Positions 11,480-23,051 of a stretch of 64,000 nt of DNA are shown here, piece by piece. The DNA is taken from assembly GCF_037325665.1 (NCBI RefSeq), contig NW_027128878.1, positions 52,381 through 116,380 of the forward strand, read 5' to 3'. The notes under the pieces are model-generated. The model worked only from the letters and a program-made list of their open reading frames with translations. It was not told the DNA's origin and ran no database searches. The stretch comes from Littorina saxatilis. Lineage: Eukaryota > Mollusca > Gastropoda > Littorinimorpha > Littorinidae. Numbering within the stretch: the first letter of the stretch is position 1; every line of letters starts with the position of its first letter. A program made the position numbers and the translations under genes.

Positions 11480-13845
11480 CACACCAGCCTTGGTTCAATG
11501 CAGTTTGTAAAGAAAAAAGGAAAATATTTGTACGTGCAAAAAACAAAGTTAAGCGTTTTAGAAATATTTTTTCTGAGTATGAAAAGAAGAATGCCTTTAA
11601 GGACTATAAAACAACAATAAAAAAAGAATGTAAGTTGTATCATAAAGAATTTGTGAAGAAACTAAGAAAAATGAAAACTTGCGATCCAAAGGCGTATTGG
11701 AATGAGCTAAATAAGAATAAGAATAATAACAAAAGTACTAAGTTTCCTTCTTGCTCAGCATTTTTAGAACACTTTACAAAGTTACAGGAATGTGACGAAG
11801 ATGATGTGGATGAAGAAAGAGATCTGTTTGGTGATAATAGTGTAAATAATGAAGTTCTGAATGCACCCATTACAAAAGAGGAATTTATAAAATGTGTAAA
11901 AAAATTGAAAAACAACAAAGCGTGTGGTCAAGATAAAGTTATTAATGAGTATTTGAAAGCCTTTAACGATGGGATGACTGATATTGTTGTTAAGTTGTTT
12001 AATGTTGTGTTACAGTCTGGTAATGTTCCTACTCAGTGGTCCATTGGCGAAATTATCCCGCTGTATAAAAATAAGGGTTCCCAAACAGACCCAACTAATT
12101 ATAGAGGAATAACAATACTTAGCTGCTTTGGTAAACTATTCACTTAGATTTTAAATACCAGATTATCGACTTTCTTGGAACTTAATGATAAGTTAGGTCA
12201 AGAACAGACTGGATTTCGTGCTGGTTTTTCAACATTAGATCATATCTTTACTTTGCATTGCGTTATAAATTTTTTTCTCCAAAAGAAAAAGCGTTTGTAT
12301 TGTGCATTTGTCGACTATGAGAAAGCGTTCGATAAAGTTCGGCGAGCACTTTTATGGGAGAAATTAGTTAGCTTTGATGTTTATGGAAATTTTTTGAAAA
12401 CTGTTAAAAATATGTATGATAAAGCAAAATCATGTATTAAAGTTAAAGGTGAATGTTCTGGTTATTTTCCTAGCATTTGTGGGGTCAGACAAGGAGAAAA
12501 TTTGCCTCCCTTGTTTTTTGCTTTGTTTTTAAATGACCTAAAGCCGTATTTAGGGGAAACTAGTGATGGATTGACTTCTCTCTCTAGAGAAGCTGTTTCT
12601 CTTGGTATGGATGATGCTGATGTGAATGTAATGTTTCAACTGTTTGTATTATTGTACGCTGATGACACTGTGATTTGTGCTGAGTCTGAAACGAAATTGC
12701 AAGAATGTTTAGATAAAATGCATGCCTACTGCTTGAAATGGAAACTGAATATTAATGTTAAAAAAACGAAAGTCATTGTTTTTTCAAGGGGTAAAATAAG
12801 AATTATACCTAAATTTACGTATGATGATAAGCCAATTGAGGTAGTCCTTGATGTGATGTACTTAGGGTTACAGATTAATTATAATAATAAATTTTCGGTA
12901 GCACAAAAAAATTTGTATGACCGTGCGTCAAGGGCTATGTTTGCTCTTCTTCGCACATGTAGACAACTCTCATTGCCCGTGGATATACAGATTGATCTAT
13001 TTGACAAAATGATTGTTCCGATTTTACTATATGGCTGTGAAATTTGGGGTTCAGGTTCTTGCGATTTAGCTACGAAGCTTCAGTTGCGTTTTTATAAGAT
13101 AGTTTTCAAACTAAGAAAATCCACCCCTAATGCAATGGTTTTTGGCGAACTTGGAAAATATCCCTTAGATGTCAATATGAAATGTAGAATGCTCTGTTAT
13201 TGGTATAAACTAATTGACCCAGTTAACAAAAATAAATTTTCAAGTGTTGCTTACAGATTTACCTATAGACTATATTCGCAAAAGATGTTTACTTCTGATT
13301 ATCTGTCATGCATAGAAAAAACGTTAAGTGATATAGGTCTTTCTGGGCTTTGGATACAACAAGAATTTGTTTCTCAATATACATCTACTTGGTTTAAAGA
13401 AAAAGTAAAGCGGTGTTTATATGACCAGTATATTCACAATTGGTTCTCAGAAATGGATACAAAAGACATTTTTTGTAATTATAGAATGTTTAAAGATAGT
13501 TTTGTGTGTGAAGACTACATTAAATCCTTGTCGTTCCAAAAAGTCGTTACACTCATGAAATTTAGAACTACAAATAACAACCTGCCAGTACAGAAAGAAA
13601 GATACCTTAATATACCTAGAGCGAATCGCATTTGCAGAAAATGTACATCAGAAGATATAGGAGATGAGTATCATTATTTGTTTGTTTGTGACTTTTTCAA
13701 TGAAAAAAGAGCAGAACTTATTCCACCATTCTACTGGAAAAAACCAAATTCACTTAAATACAAAAAACTGTTTGTATCAAGAAATAAGAAATTGTTGACG
13801 AAACTCTTGGAATTTATAAAATTAATTAGTAGCAATTTTTCATAG
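11480..13845 (+). pseudogene. LINE reverse transcriptase and C-terminus
   Basis: A PWFNAVCKEKR linker precedes the reverse transcriptase. Visible RT motifs are QEQTGFRAGFSTLDHI, CAFVDYEKAFDKV (motif A), GVRQGENLPPLFF (motif B) and LLYADDTVICAES (motif C, catalytic YADD). The C-terminus has a CRKC then H and C in a DEYHYLFVCDFF context, a zinc-knuckle-like motif of related LINEs. An in-frame TAG at 12145-12147 lies between the fingers and palm; with the upstream frameshift this gives two breaks, so the copy is probably inactive although little decayed. Confidence 0.88.
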
Positions 13846-14143
13846 TGCTGGGATTTGTTAACCGTATTTTCGTTTTGTGTCTCCCATTGCCAGGAATCAA
13901 TGTGTGTGTGTGTGTGTTTGCATTTTCTGTACTATAATATTTTGTGTTCACTGTTTGTGTACTTTTGTTTTCCAAATATTTATTTCATTTTTTCTTTTCT
14001 TATCTTCTATTTTTCTTTTTGTGTTCTTTTTTTTCTTTTTCTTTTTTTGATCACTTGGTACTTTGTGCATTTTTGAATTTGCGAATATTGTTTATAATGC
14101 CCCTGGGTAATGAACAATAAAAACTTGACTTGACTTGACTTGA

Positions 14144-17100
14144 CCCAACAACTCCAGTTGCAATGTTCCTGAGGGCCTGATCATCAGCAAAAGGGTTTCT
14201 GTCCAGCAGGTAAGACGTGATAGCCATCATGTCGTTTGTGTCCCGAGCTGTTCTTGCTGACCCCATTTCTATATATGCTGGTCACTTGAAAGTCGCCGTG
14301 TGCCTGTGACTTCTTGCATGGCATTGTTCACCTGAGCGCAGGCTGGCATGGAGAGCACCCACTTTGAATGCCTCTCCCTCTTGTTAGGCCACCTGTTGTC
14401 TTTGCATCCCGCATCAGGGTCTGTTCTATCGCAAGATCTGATGAGATCCCAGCCCATTGGCGGTCACTTCGTCTCACAACGTGATTTCCTTCTGTGAAGC
14501 TTTTGTAGACATCAGGGCTGGTTTTGTCAAGTTGGTTCATCATCTGCAGGTACAGATAGGCTGACTTGGTATACGAGTTGTGTCCAGTTGCTGCTAGATA
14601 TGGCAGCATCTCCTTTACAACAGAAAGGTGAAGAAACCAATCTCCCGTCCTCTCAGCTTTCAAAAAGCGCTTCAAGATGTCAACCATTGCCATGTACAGT
14701 AACCAGAGTTCACTGGTTTTACTGCAAAATGAAAGTGTTCTTTCCTGTAGTTTCGTTCTGATTGTGACAAGATGTTGGCTGTTCTGGATCGACTCTGGAG
14801 TCAGCTCTCCCCTCAGAAGTTGGTCATGAAGAGAAGAAGCAGCCTTCAAATCTTCTCTACCTTCGAAGTCACGCAGTGCATCTCTCACTATTCCCTTCAC
14901 ATCAGAGGGGAGCTGGGAAACTGGTTCTAACTCTAGAACACCGTGAAGCTGCACAGCAGTGTCCTTATCAATGCTCAGTGCGTCAACTTGGTTCACATTG
15001 AGTTCAGACTCGTAAGGGTTCGAAAGTGTTCCTGTCTGCTCATCTTGCGTGTTTTTATCTCTATTCTTTTCTGTGTCACTTTCGGGCAGTGACAGTGGCA
15101 GTGGCACACGGAATATGTCAGACAGCAACAGCATACTTAGTGCTGCGTCAACAAGTATGTGTCCTCGAACGTGCCCTTGAAGCATGTTGCTCGCTGCGTT
15201 TGGTGCGTACACAGTAGACAGCACTTCATGAAGACCCGTTTCTTCCATTAGATGGCCAATACACGCCAGGAAACTCATTTCCAGATGGAAGGGTCCAAGG
15301 CGAAGGACAATGGCTTTAAGGACAATGGCTTTAAGGTCGCTGCCATCTGGCTCGCTGGAGATGATGCCAAGAGCTTTCCACCATAAGGGTTGGTCAAATG
15401 TCAACACAGGTGTCGTGTTGCTGCGCTTTGCCTGAGCACTGATGAAATGCAGGGTAGAAAATATGCACGTGGGGTCACTGGGATTCATGTCGATCATTGG
15501 CATAAATATTATGGATGACTGTCCGGGATATCTGCCCTTGTGGATGGCTTGCATGAAACCAGACCAAGATGGTCTGTCGGGTTGCAACAGCCAGCAAGCT
15601 TTCCACAGCAGATCCACCTTTGATGTTACATCTTCTACAAACACGTTTTCAAGATGTTCAAATTTCAGCTTCAGCAGGCCATCACACGCTTGTCTGTTGT
15701 AGTACTGAATGTCAACTTTCGCTCTTTTCACTATTTCTTCTGGCTTGACGTCAGTTCTTCTTCTGATCCTGTCTGTTTTTCCGATGGTCGGAGTGACAGT
15801 GGCGATCATTCCCATTCCATGAAATGTGTTGCACCCGTCAAGTGTTGCTGTGTTGTGGTCGAGGTTGTCTGCAATATATTGGGTAAAATGGCCATCAACT
15901 TGAAACGCAACGTTGTTTTCTGAAACGGCAGCATTCATTTCATAGGTCAGAACCTCCTTGTACGATGAACAGAATCCCAGAGAATACAATGTGTCAATGA
16001 GAAACTTTGAATCAAAACAGTGATGCATTTGCACAGCTAGTCCGATCTGTAGGGGACACAGCAACAATCGTGGGCGAGATGCCTGCATAATTGCCTGTCC
16101 AATCGATGAGACTTTCACGCTGGTTTCCTTTCCACTGAAGATGTTTTCAAGAAGAATCTGTAAGGACTTTGGAACAAACTCTAAGTTGACGCCACATGAT
16201 GAAATGTCATCATCACTGGGGTACATTGCACGGGATGTCGGCACTGCTCTTATGTCACTCTTTAGCAGTTCTGCAGCGGTTTTGATGAGAATCAGCTCTT
16301 TCTGTGCATCCTCATCTTTGACCTTTTTTGCATAAAAGTTATGAAGAATCGAAGAGGCCGTCTTCCTGAATGTTACGACATTTGACTTGCCGTTGACTTC
16401 CGTGACGATGAGCTGCTCACCAAAATAATTTTGAAGTTCTAGTTTCATCTTGGGGTGGCTATAAGCATCATCTGTAAACTCCTTCATTTTGATAATCAGG
16501 TCGTTCACTGTTATCTGTTCGTTTTCATTTTGAACCAGGTAGGTAGCAACTTTCTCAAACGCTTCAGCTTTCCTCTCATCTTTCGGTCGACCAAGTTTCA
16601 CCTGTTTGTTGCCTTGATGCGACTGAGTAAACTGTGGTGGTCTTTTCCTGCTCCGAAAGCAAAGACTACAGTTTTGATGGTAGACTGCATCAGCAGCTGG
16701 CAAATCTGATACACACTCCAGTCTGCTTCGTACAATGTCTGCCCATTCATCACAGCGCTGCGAACAAACTTGAAAAATTGTGCGTTCAAAGTCAAGTGTC
16801 CTAACTGGATACACTTTGGGACCAGAGCGCGAGTCAAGGTTTGCTTCCTTGCCGCAAAAAAGGCAACATTTAGCAAAGTCAAAACATTCTTTCTGTGAGC
16901 GCAAATTCTGTGCTAGATTTGATAAAGCGTTCTCTTTTTCTGCTTTCTTCTTCAAAACGCTCTGAATGTTACGTGCATTCGTGTAATTGCGACGACAAAC
17001 CTCGTGCACTGCTTCACCTTCTGATAGACAAACGGCATCACCACGTTCCAGACTAGCCTTGTTTATGGTATCTCTTCCTCTGTCTGTTGGCACAACAGTC

Positions 17101-17147
17101 TTCTCTCCAAGGTTGAGCGGATCACCACACAAAACACACAGCGCCAT
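14144..17147 (-). pseudogene. Nuclease-CXC copy 1, N-terminal part
   Basis: An ATG in a strong context (ACCATGGCG) opens a 939-codon frame, unusually long for an intron-rich mollusc gene. The N-terminus has Cys4-x2-Cys7 with His48-x2-Cys51, then Cys95-x2-Cys98 with His157-x2-Cys160-x2-Cys163, probably zinc-binding. The middle contains conserved stretches such as FHGMGMIATVTP (about 445), VLTFDQPLWWKALGII, LRLGPFHLEMSFLACIGH and RTGDWFLHLSVVKEMLPY, all typical of this uncharacterised invertebrate family. I find no DDE transposase motif in them. A 15-bp in-frame duplication adds a second KAIVL. The end of the frame runs toward the CMPAC-like and LLDRNPF motifs shared with copy 2, then meets the LINE. 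The complete protein would have had roughly 1,500 residues. Function unknown. Confidence 0.75.
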
Positions 17148-17290
17148 GGTTTGGTAATTGGAACAAAAGCAATAGTTCTGGAAAGCTGTTGTTGCGATAT
17201 TTCAAAATGGGGGTTGAAGTGAAGATTTTGTTGGGAGTTGTTGCCTTAGTTTACGCCGAGTATGGTTGGTTAACATAATACAGTTGAGGA
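17148..17290. other. 5' flank of nuclease-CXC copy 1, repeated elsewhere
   Basis: About 100 bp here (17170-17270), just upstream of the copy 1 start codon, match 22290-22408 in inverted orientation. Shared words include CGATATTTCAAAATGGGG and AAGATTTTGTTGGG. A repeated 5' flank means the promoter or leader moved or duplicated along with the gene. Confidence 0.65.
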
Positions 17291-17826
17291 TAGGGGGTTG
17301 CGTGCAGTTGGTTTATATTTTGTGTGGGTTGTTATTGTGTTTTTTTCTCGCATGAACTAAGTATGCTCTTTAGAAGTTGAAAGTGTTAAAAACTGACTTT
17401 GACATTGATAACAGAATGCGCTAGCAAAATAATGCCAAGAAAGCACCTCAGCCGCTCAGTTAATCACAACTGGAATACTTTTACACAGGGCATTGTTTTT
17501 TGTCACCAAAACCACATTTTGGAATTCTAAATGGGAGACAGGGGTGTTCTTACTCCGTTCAAGCCAATTAAGGTCATCACCTGTGAGCCAGGTCTCACGG
17601 TCAAAAGGTTTCAATGAATATTGATCTCTGCCAGTCACGTTTTTGTTTGAGAGTAGTGTGCACGAAAGACAGACATACAGACAGATAGACAGACAGACAG
17701 ACACTGAACAGACAGACGGAGGCACCGCAATAAAAGTCTGAGTAAACACATACGCTAGTGTTTCGCTGATCACTGATCTGCACGGTTTAGCTCGGGAGTC
17801 TCTTTGGTCCACCACTCTTAGTCGTG

Positions 17827-17867
<41 letters not shown>

Positions 17868-19465
17868 CCCTTCTGCTACCGTTTGGTCCGAGCGGTATTG
17901 AGCAGCGTCTTTGGTGCATCCTACCACAGGAAGGATCCTGCGCGGTATGCACCCTACCTGATGGTCAAGTGGCGGCCATGTCAAAAGTGTCATGTACTCA
18001 ATATTCTCATCCCATCTTTTGGCAGTATATGTGACTAATACCATACCACCCCCCCCCCCCCCCCCCCACCCCCGATACGTACCAAAATTCAACAGTCTGG
18101 CTGCCGAGTCAATATCAGTGTTCCAAGTCAGAATTTCTTTTTAGAATATATATACTTTCCGCTTAAAACTTGAACCTCTGGTACTGCCTGAGAAACTTTA
18201 CTTTTATCATGTACAAACGTTAAATCACTGAAACTCTGAACAACGAACACTGACTCGGTCATTGTCACCCTGAGTCAGGACTGAGTGTTGATTTGTGGCC
18301 CGGTCTAGGTGGAGAGGTATATCCTGACCTTACACAGTTTAATGTAAACACTGCTTTTTAAACAAATTACATTTTGACGGAGAACACTGACTGGGCTCCT
18401 TGTGTTTCTCTCCCTATCGTTTTGTATCCTAAGCGGATTATGACTTTATTCGGTTATTCTGCAGAAAAACAGAAATGCTGCTGCAGAAGAAAAAAAAATT
18501 TCTGCAGCATTTTTGAATAATGCCATCATCCGCCGAAGCATTGTTTTTTTCTGCAAAGGATTTGTTTTGTCTTTCATATCGTATGTCAGTATCATAGTTG
18601 CATATTTTACATTTGGGAACTTTTAAAACTGATCCGGCGAAAGTTGCGTATGGAGTTCCTGGCCCGATCTAGAAAGAACGTACATTTTATATTTGAAATA
18701 AAAGTATAGTTTGGAGGGGGGAAAAAGATAACAAAATAATTTGATAAAGGGTGTATGGTAAGTTTTACTTGCTTACCAATAGCCATATCATCTCTCTTTA
18801 AACATACGAATCCTGGGACTGTCTGTAACATGTTTTCACACACACAAAATTCATGGAGAGAAAAATGAAGGGAGGGAGGGGGCATAACAGTGAGGATGTA
18901 CTGATCGGACCGTGGCCGATAAAAGGTCAGAGTAGAGCAACGCCCCATTGCCTCGCGGCCACTATGGTATACTATAGTACATAGTGTGGTACTTTTTTAC
19001 TTATACAGTCCGTGTTATCAATATCCAGGGGCGGATCCAGGGGGGGGGGGGGGTTCCGGGGCTCCGTGTGTGTGTGTGCCGTGTGTGTGTGCCGTGTGTG
19101 TGTGCCGTGTGTTATTGAAGAGATCGTTACTAAATTAAAGTCCTTGTGATTAAACTAAATCGGTGCCTCGCGAACTAGTCACACACCATACAAACAAAGA
19201 TGTTATCGCCGGGTAGGAATTATAAGATTAATACGAGATGCAAGAAGAGTTGATAAACAGAGTACGGCCACCCAGATACTGATTACCTATGCTCACATTT
19301 CAAACGCTTTTTCTCAGCCTAAAGGAAGAGAAGCTCTGAGCTGAATATAATTGTACAAGCGAATTATTAAGTCCAACACTAAACCAAGCGTAATCGCTTT
19401 TCTCTATATATGATGTTCGTTTTGGGCCACCCCAGTCTCAGGGAAGGGCTGATGCATAATTACGC

Positions 19466-19529
<64 letters not shown>

Positions 19530-19581
19530 CACACACACACACACACACACACTACCTCACACACAAACACACACACACTGC

Positions 19582-19621
<40 letters not shown>

Positions 19622-20085
19622 AACAAAAATGTTAAAAACACAAACACGGCACACACACAAAAATGACACTGCGTCGGCTCTAGCTCCCACGGGTCGCCAC
19701 ATGCCTGCCCTTGTTTTCCCGCTACTAGTACTAAATTGGAACCTCTATTTCGGGGTCACGAAAAATCTGAGAAAATGAGGTTAGTCTTAACAAAGCAGTA
19801 GTCTAAAAATGAACTGAGTACATTTACAGACAATGAGAACAGCCCGAATACTGACTGAGTAATGCAGGTTCCTAAACAACGTACAGAGCCCGAGTGTGAC
19901 CTAAACCGTGCACTCACCCCTCATATCCAGGCCTGAAAACTCTGTAAAGTTTTTATTTGACTCCATAACTATTACCAACACAGTTCGCGACAGTACATTT
20001 CACATGCAAAATAAAACATGGCGCATTGTTCAACTGTGTTATCGCCCCTTAACCGCGTACTTTGGACACGAACGTATATGTGTGT
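17291..20085. other. Gene-free stretch with simple repeats
   Basis: There is no supported gene. The stretch contains GACA-type repeats (17665-17710), a CT run (17838-17860), a poly-C run (18048-18067), and near 19026 the motif GGCGGATCCAGGGGGG, which also occurs near 33041 and is probably the end of a small transposon. Confidence 0.45.
19469..19617. repeat. CA microsatellite cluster
   Basis: Four or more CA runs are separated by short interruptions such as CAGTGACAC and CTACCTCACACACAAA. The resulting Cys/Val-rich frames are not genes. Confidence 0.92.
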
Positions 20086-21483
20086 ACCGGTGTAACACGA
20101 GAAAATTACTCCCACGAGATTTTTACTCCGGAGTAACAATTTCGTACGAACATGTTACTCCATTTACGAAAAAAGCACTCCCCCATTACACGAGAAAATT
20201 ACTCACCACGACAGGTGAGTTCCGAGTAAACATTTCGTACACAAATGTTACTCCCCTGACGAATTAAAAAACGAATAAATTACTTCACCCTAACAGAGCA
20301 ATTTAACTTCCCATGCTAGGTGTACAGAATCTATACTCCCTTGTCCCCTGTTAGTCTTGGTGGTGGAAGGGGTGGAGGGAGGGTAGCGCGACATTCGTTT
20401 GTACGAGATCACATTATTGGCATTATCCCTTCGCCCGCATCCCATTTTCGAGCACGAGATTTTTTACTGGAAGCACAAACAAGTCGCATAAGGCGAAAAT
20501 ACAATATTTAGTCAAGTAGCTGTCGAACTCACAGAATGAAACTGAACGCAATGCAATTTTTCAGCAAGACCGTATACTCGTAGCATCGTCAGTCCACCGC
20601 TCGTGGCAAAGGCAGTGAAATTGACAAGAAGAGCGGGGTAGTAGTTGCGCTGAGAAGGATAGCACGCTTTTCTGTACCTCTCTTCGTTTTAACTTTCTGA
20701 GCGTGTTTTTAATCCAAACATATCATATCTATATGTTTTTGGAATCAGGAACCGACAAGGAATAAAATGAAAGTGTTTTTAAATTGATTTCGAAAATTTA
20801 ATTTTGATCATAATTTTTATATTTTTAATTTTCAGAGCTTGTTTTTAATCCAAATATAACATATTTATGTTTGTAGAATCAGAAAATGATGAAGAATAAG
20901 ATGAACGTAAATTTGGATCGTTTTATGAAAATAAGTTTTTTTGACAATTTTCTGATTTTTAATGACCAAAGCCATAATTAATTTTTAAGCCACCAAGCTG
21001 AAATGCAATACCGAAGTCCGGCCTTTGTCGAAGATTGCTTGGCCAAAATTACAATCAATTTGATTGAAAAATGAAGGTGTGACAGTGCCGCCTCAACTTT
21101 TACAAAAAGCCGGATATGACGTCATCAAAGGTATTTATCGAAAAAAAGAAAAAAACCGTCCGGGGATATCATTCCCAGGAACTCTCATGTAAAATTTCAT
21201 AAAGATCGGTCCAGTAGTTTGGTCTGAATCGCTCTACACACACACACGCACAGACACACACACATACACCACGACCCTCGTCTTGATTCCCCCTCTATGT
21301 CATTTAGTCAAAACTTGACTAAATGTAAAAATGGGGAGTACAAATTTCGTGGAGGGAGTAATTATTTCGTGCCTTAGGAAGTTCTTTTCTCGTACGAAAA
21401 ATTTACCCGGAGTAAGAATTTCGTACGAAATTTTTACTCCGGAGTGAATTTTTCGTGGAGTAAAAATTTCGTGTTACACCGGT
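20086..21483. mobile_element. Inverted-repeat element with ACCGGTGTAACACGA ends
   Basis: The ends are mirror images: ACCGGTGTAACACGA on the left and its near-complement ending GTGTTACACCGGT on the right. Each is followed inward by scattered TTACTCC / GGAGTAA and TTTCGTACGAA motifs. There is no coding frame, so it is a non-autonomous fold-back or MITE. A different repeat (20466-21330) has inserted into its middle. The ACCGGT end is itself palindromic, so the exact target duplication cannot be fixed. Confidence 0.65.
20466..21330 (-). mobile_element. 'TAGTCAAG' repeat, near full length
   Basis: The sequence begins near AACAAGTCGCATAAGGCG and ends at CATTTAGTCAAAACTTGACTAAATG. It contains the AAGATCGGTCCAGTAGTTTGG block, an AC-rich tract and two AT-rich segments with matching AATCCAAAYATA motifs. 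I recall this as one of the most abundant repeats in Littorina. It has no coding frame; the last ~100 bp recur in the opposite orientation at 45953-46052. Confidence 0.7.
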
Positions 21484-23050
21484 CAACCTTGACGAGGGTA
21501 CAGGCGCCTGCAGTTATAATATTGGCCTCAAGCACTGTGATTTTATTCTGAACATTGTCGTTTTTATTGAATTTGTTTTCAGCGTTCATCACCAGAAGCA
21601 ATTTAAGGGTTTTGCAATCCGTCTATCCAACATCAGGATCATTTAATTATGGTTCTATATATATTAGTAAGAGTGTGCCTAAACTCAACTGGCGATGGAT
21701 AATTGACTCGAACCGCCGGCTGCTGCCGGCGTCAGCGCAACCTTACAAACGATGCTGATCAAGTTTTTTAGGGCGATTAGCTGGCAGCTTATAGTAATGC
21801 GGTACTGCTAATATATCAGCTTTGTATAAGACAAACATATTTGACAATATGATAGTAAAGGATTTAGAACTTGCCAATTTACTTCAAGTTGTCATAAGTA
21901 ACTCGGTTCACTGAACTAGTGACGGCTCAAAGGCGGCACTGACAGCCAGTCTTGCGATCCTATTCCTATGGTTGGACACCCCCCCCCCCCCCCCCCACGC
22001 CCAACAACGTGACCAAAGCGCCTACAACACCTATCATATAGCTCTATTCAAACAAGGCTAAATCACATACACCGCCCTCCTACCTGAACTTAAGTTCCCC
22101 ATTCTGATATATTATTTTAGCAAGTTATATTTAATATTCTTATTTGGCTAATAATTATTTTTATGTTTCTAGTTACGTATTTATTTACTTATTCAGCCAG
22201 TTCTTTACTTTATTACATTATTTTGGCATTATCCAAAAGTCTGAAAAATATTTTACATAAATAAAAAGCAAATAAGCTTACAAAACCGCTCCACTCCAAC
22301 TAAATTTCGCGTACACTATGGCAACAACCCCAACAAAATCTTTACTTCCATCCCCATTTTGAAATATCGCAACATGCCAACAACAGACTTCCAGATCTAT
22401 AACACGAGCATATGTGTTCTCTGTTTGCATGTCTGTCCAGTGTCCTGTCCCCCCATAAAGCATATCAACTCTACCTGTCCCAAGATATGCCAATTGGTTC
22501 TAAGAGGACGTTAAAACTAATTATCATCATGGTTGGACACACACATTTTAATAAGAAAGTTTTCTTCGTTTGTATTAATGGCTTCTTTTTCCAACGGACA
22601 GAACAATCTACGCGTGTTTCACTCTGGTAACAGATTCAGTTTACATCAGTCGCAAATAATTATTTCAAGCGGCTATGGGTCCGAGAACCTTGTGTATGCG
22701 AGTACACATACGATGTACTCCCTTTAACCGGCGGAATCCTTCTGCTTCGTTCTTTGTCAAGCATGCCTCTCCTGTGACTCCTGAGATGACTGTAGGTGTC
22801 TGAGTGACCGGACATTTAAGCTTCTCACAACGTCTGTGCCTCTTCCCTGTTCAGTTTGTGAGAGGTAGTCTACCATACAGATGACAGCAATGATAAAAAA
22901 AAGCCGACAAAGGTAAAGTTGTTTGTGGATTGAGGTCTAACGAATGACGTCTCACAACGTGCGTGGTCGTCCTTGGCCGTCAAGAAAGCTGCCGCGATCA
23001 TTGCGCAGACGACACATAGACCGCCAATATTTTTTTGTGCGCATCACGGG
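21484..23050. other. Gene-free stretch
   Basis: No supported gene. A poly-C run lies near 21979-21997. The stretch around 22290-22408 matches the 5' flank of the nuclease-CXC gene and is described separately. Confidence 0.45.
22290..22408. repeat. Relic of the nuclease-CXC 5' end
   Basis: Read on the minus strand, this segment aligns with 17170-17270, the immediate 5' flank of nuclease-CXC copy 1. In this orientation a gene would start near 22412 on the plus strand, where an ATG followed by Cys-rich codons (MCSLFACLSS) occurs, but no long frame follows. It is best read as a decayed, truncated third copy. Confidence 0.5.
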
Positions 23051-23051
23051 G

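Larger units (their letters stand above)
9532..14143 (+). mobile_element. LINE inserted in nuclease-CXC copy 1
   Basis: The element runs from a GGGAGGCGG start to an (ACTTG)n-type tail after AATAAAA. It is flanked by a 5-bp direct repeat CCCAA (9527-9531 and 14144-14148). Deleting it with one repeat restores a continuous coding frame of the interrupted gene, confirming both ends. It carries an APE-type endonuclease, a reverse transcriptase with YADD, and a C-terminal Cys/His motif. The clade is uncertain; the layout fits a Jockey/CR1-like superfamily element. There is no typical ORF1, and the first 750 bp are two minisatellites, so it may be 5'-truncated. Confidence 0.92.
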
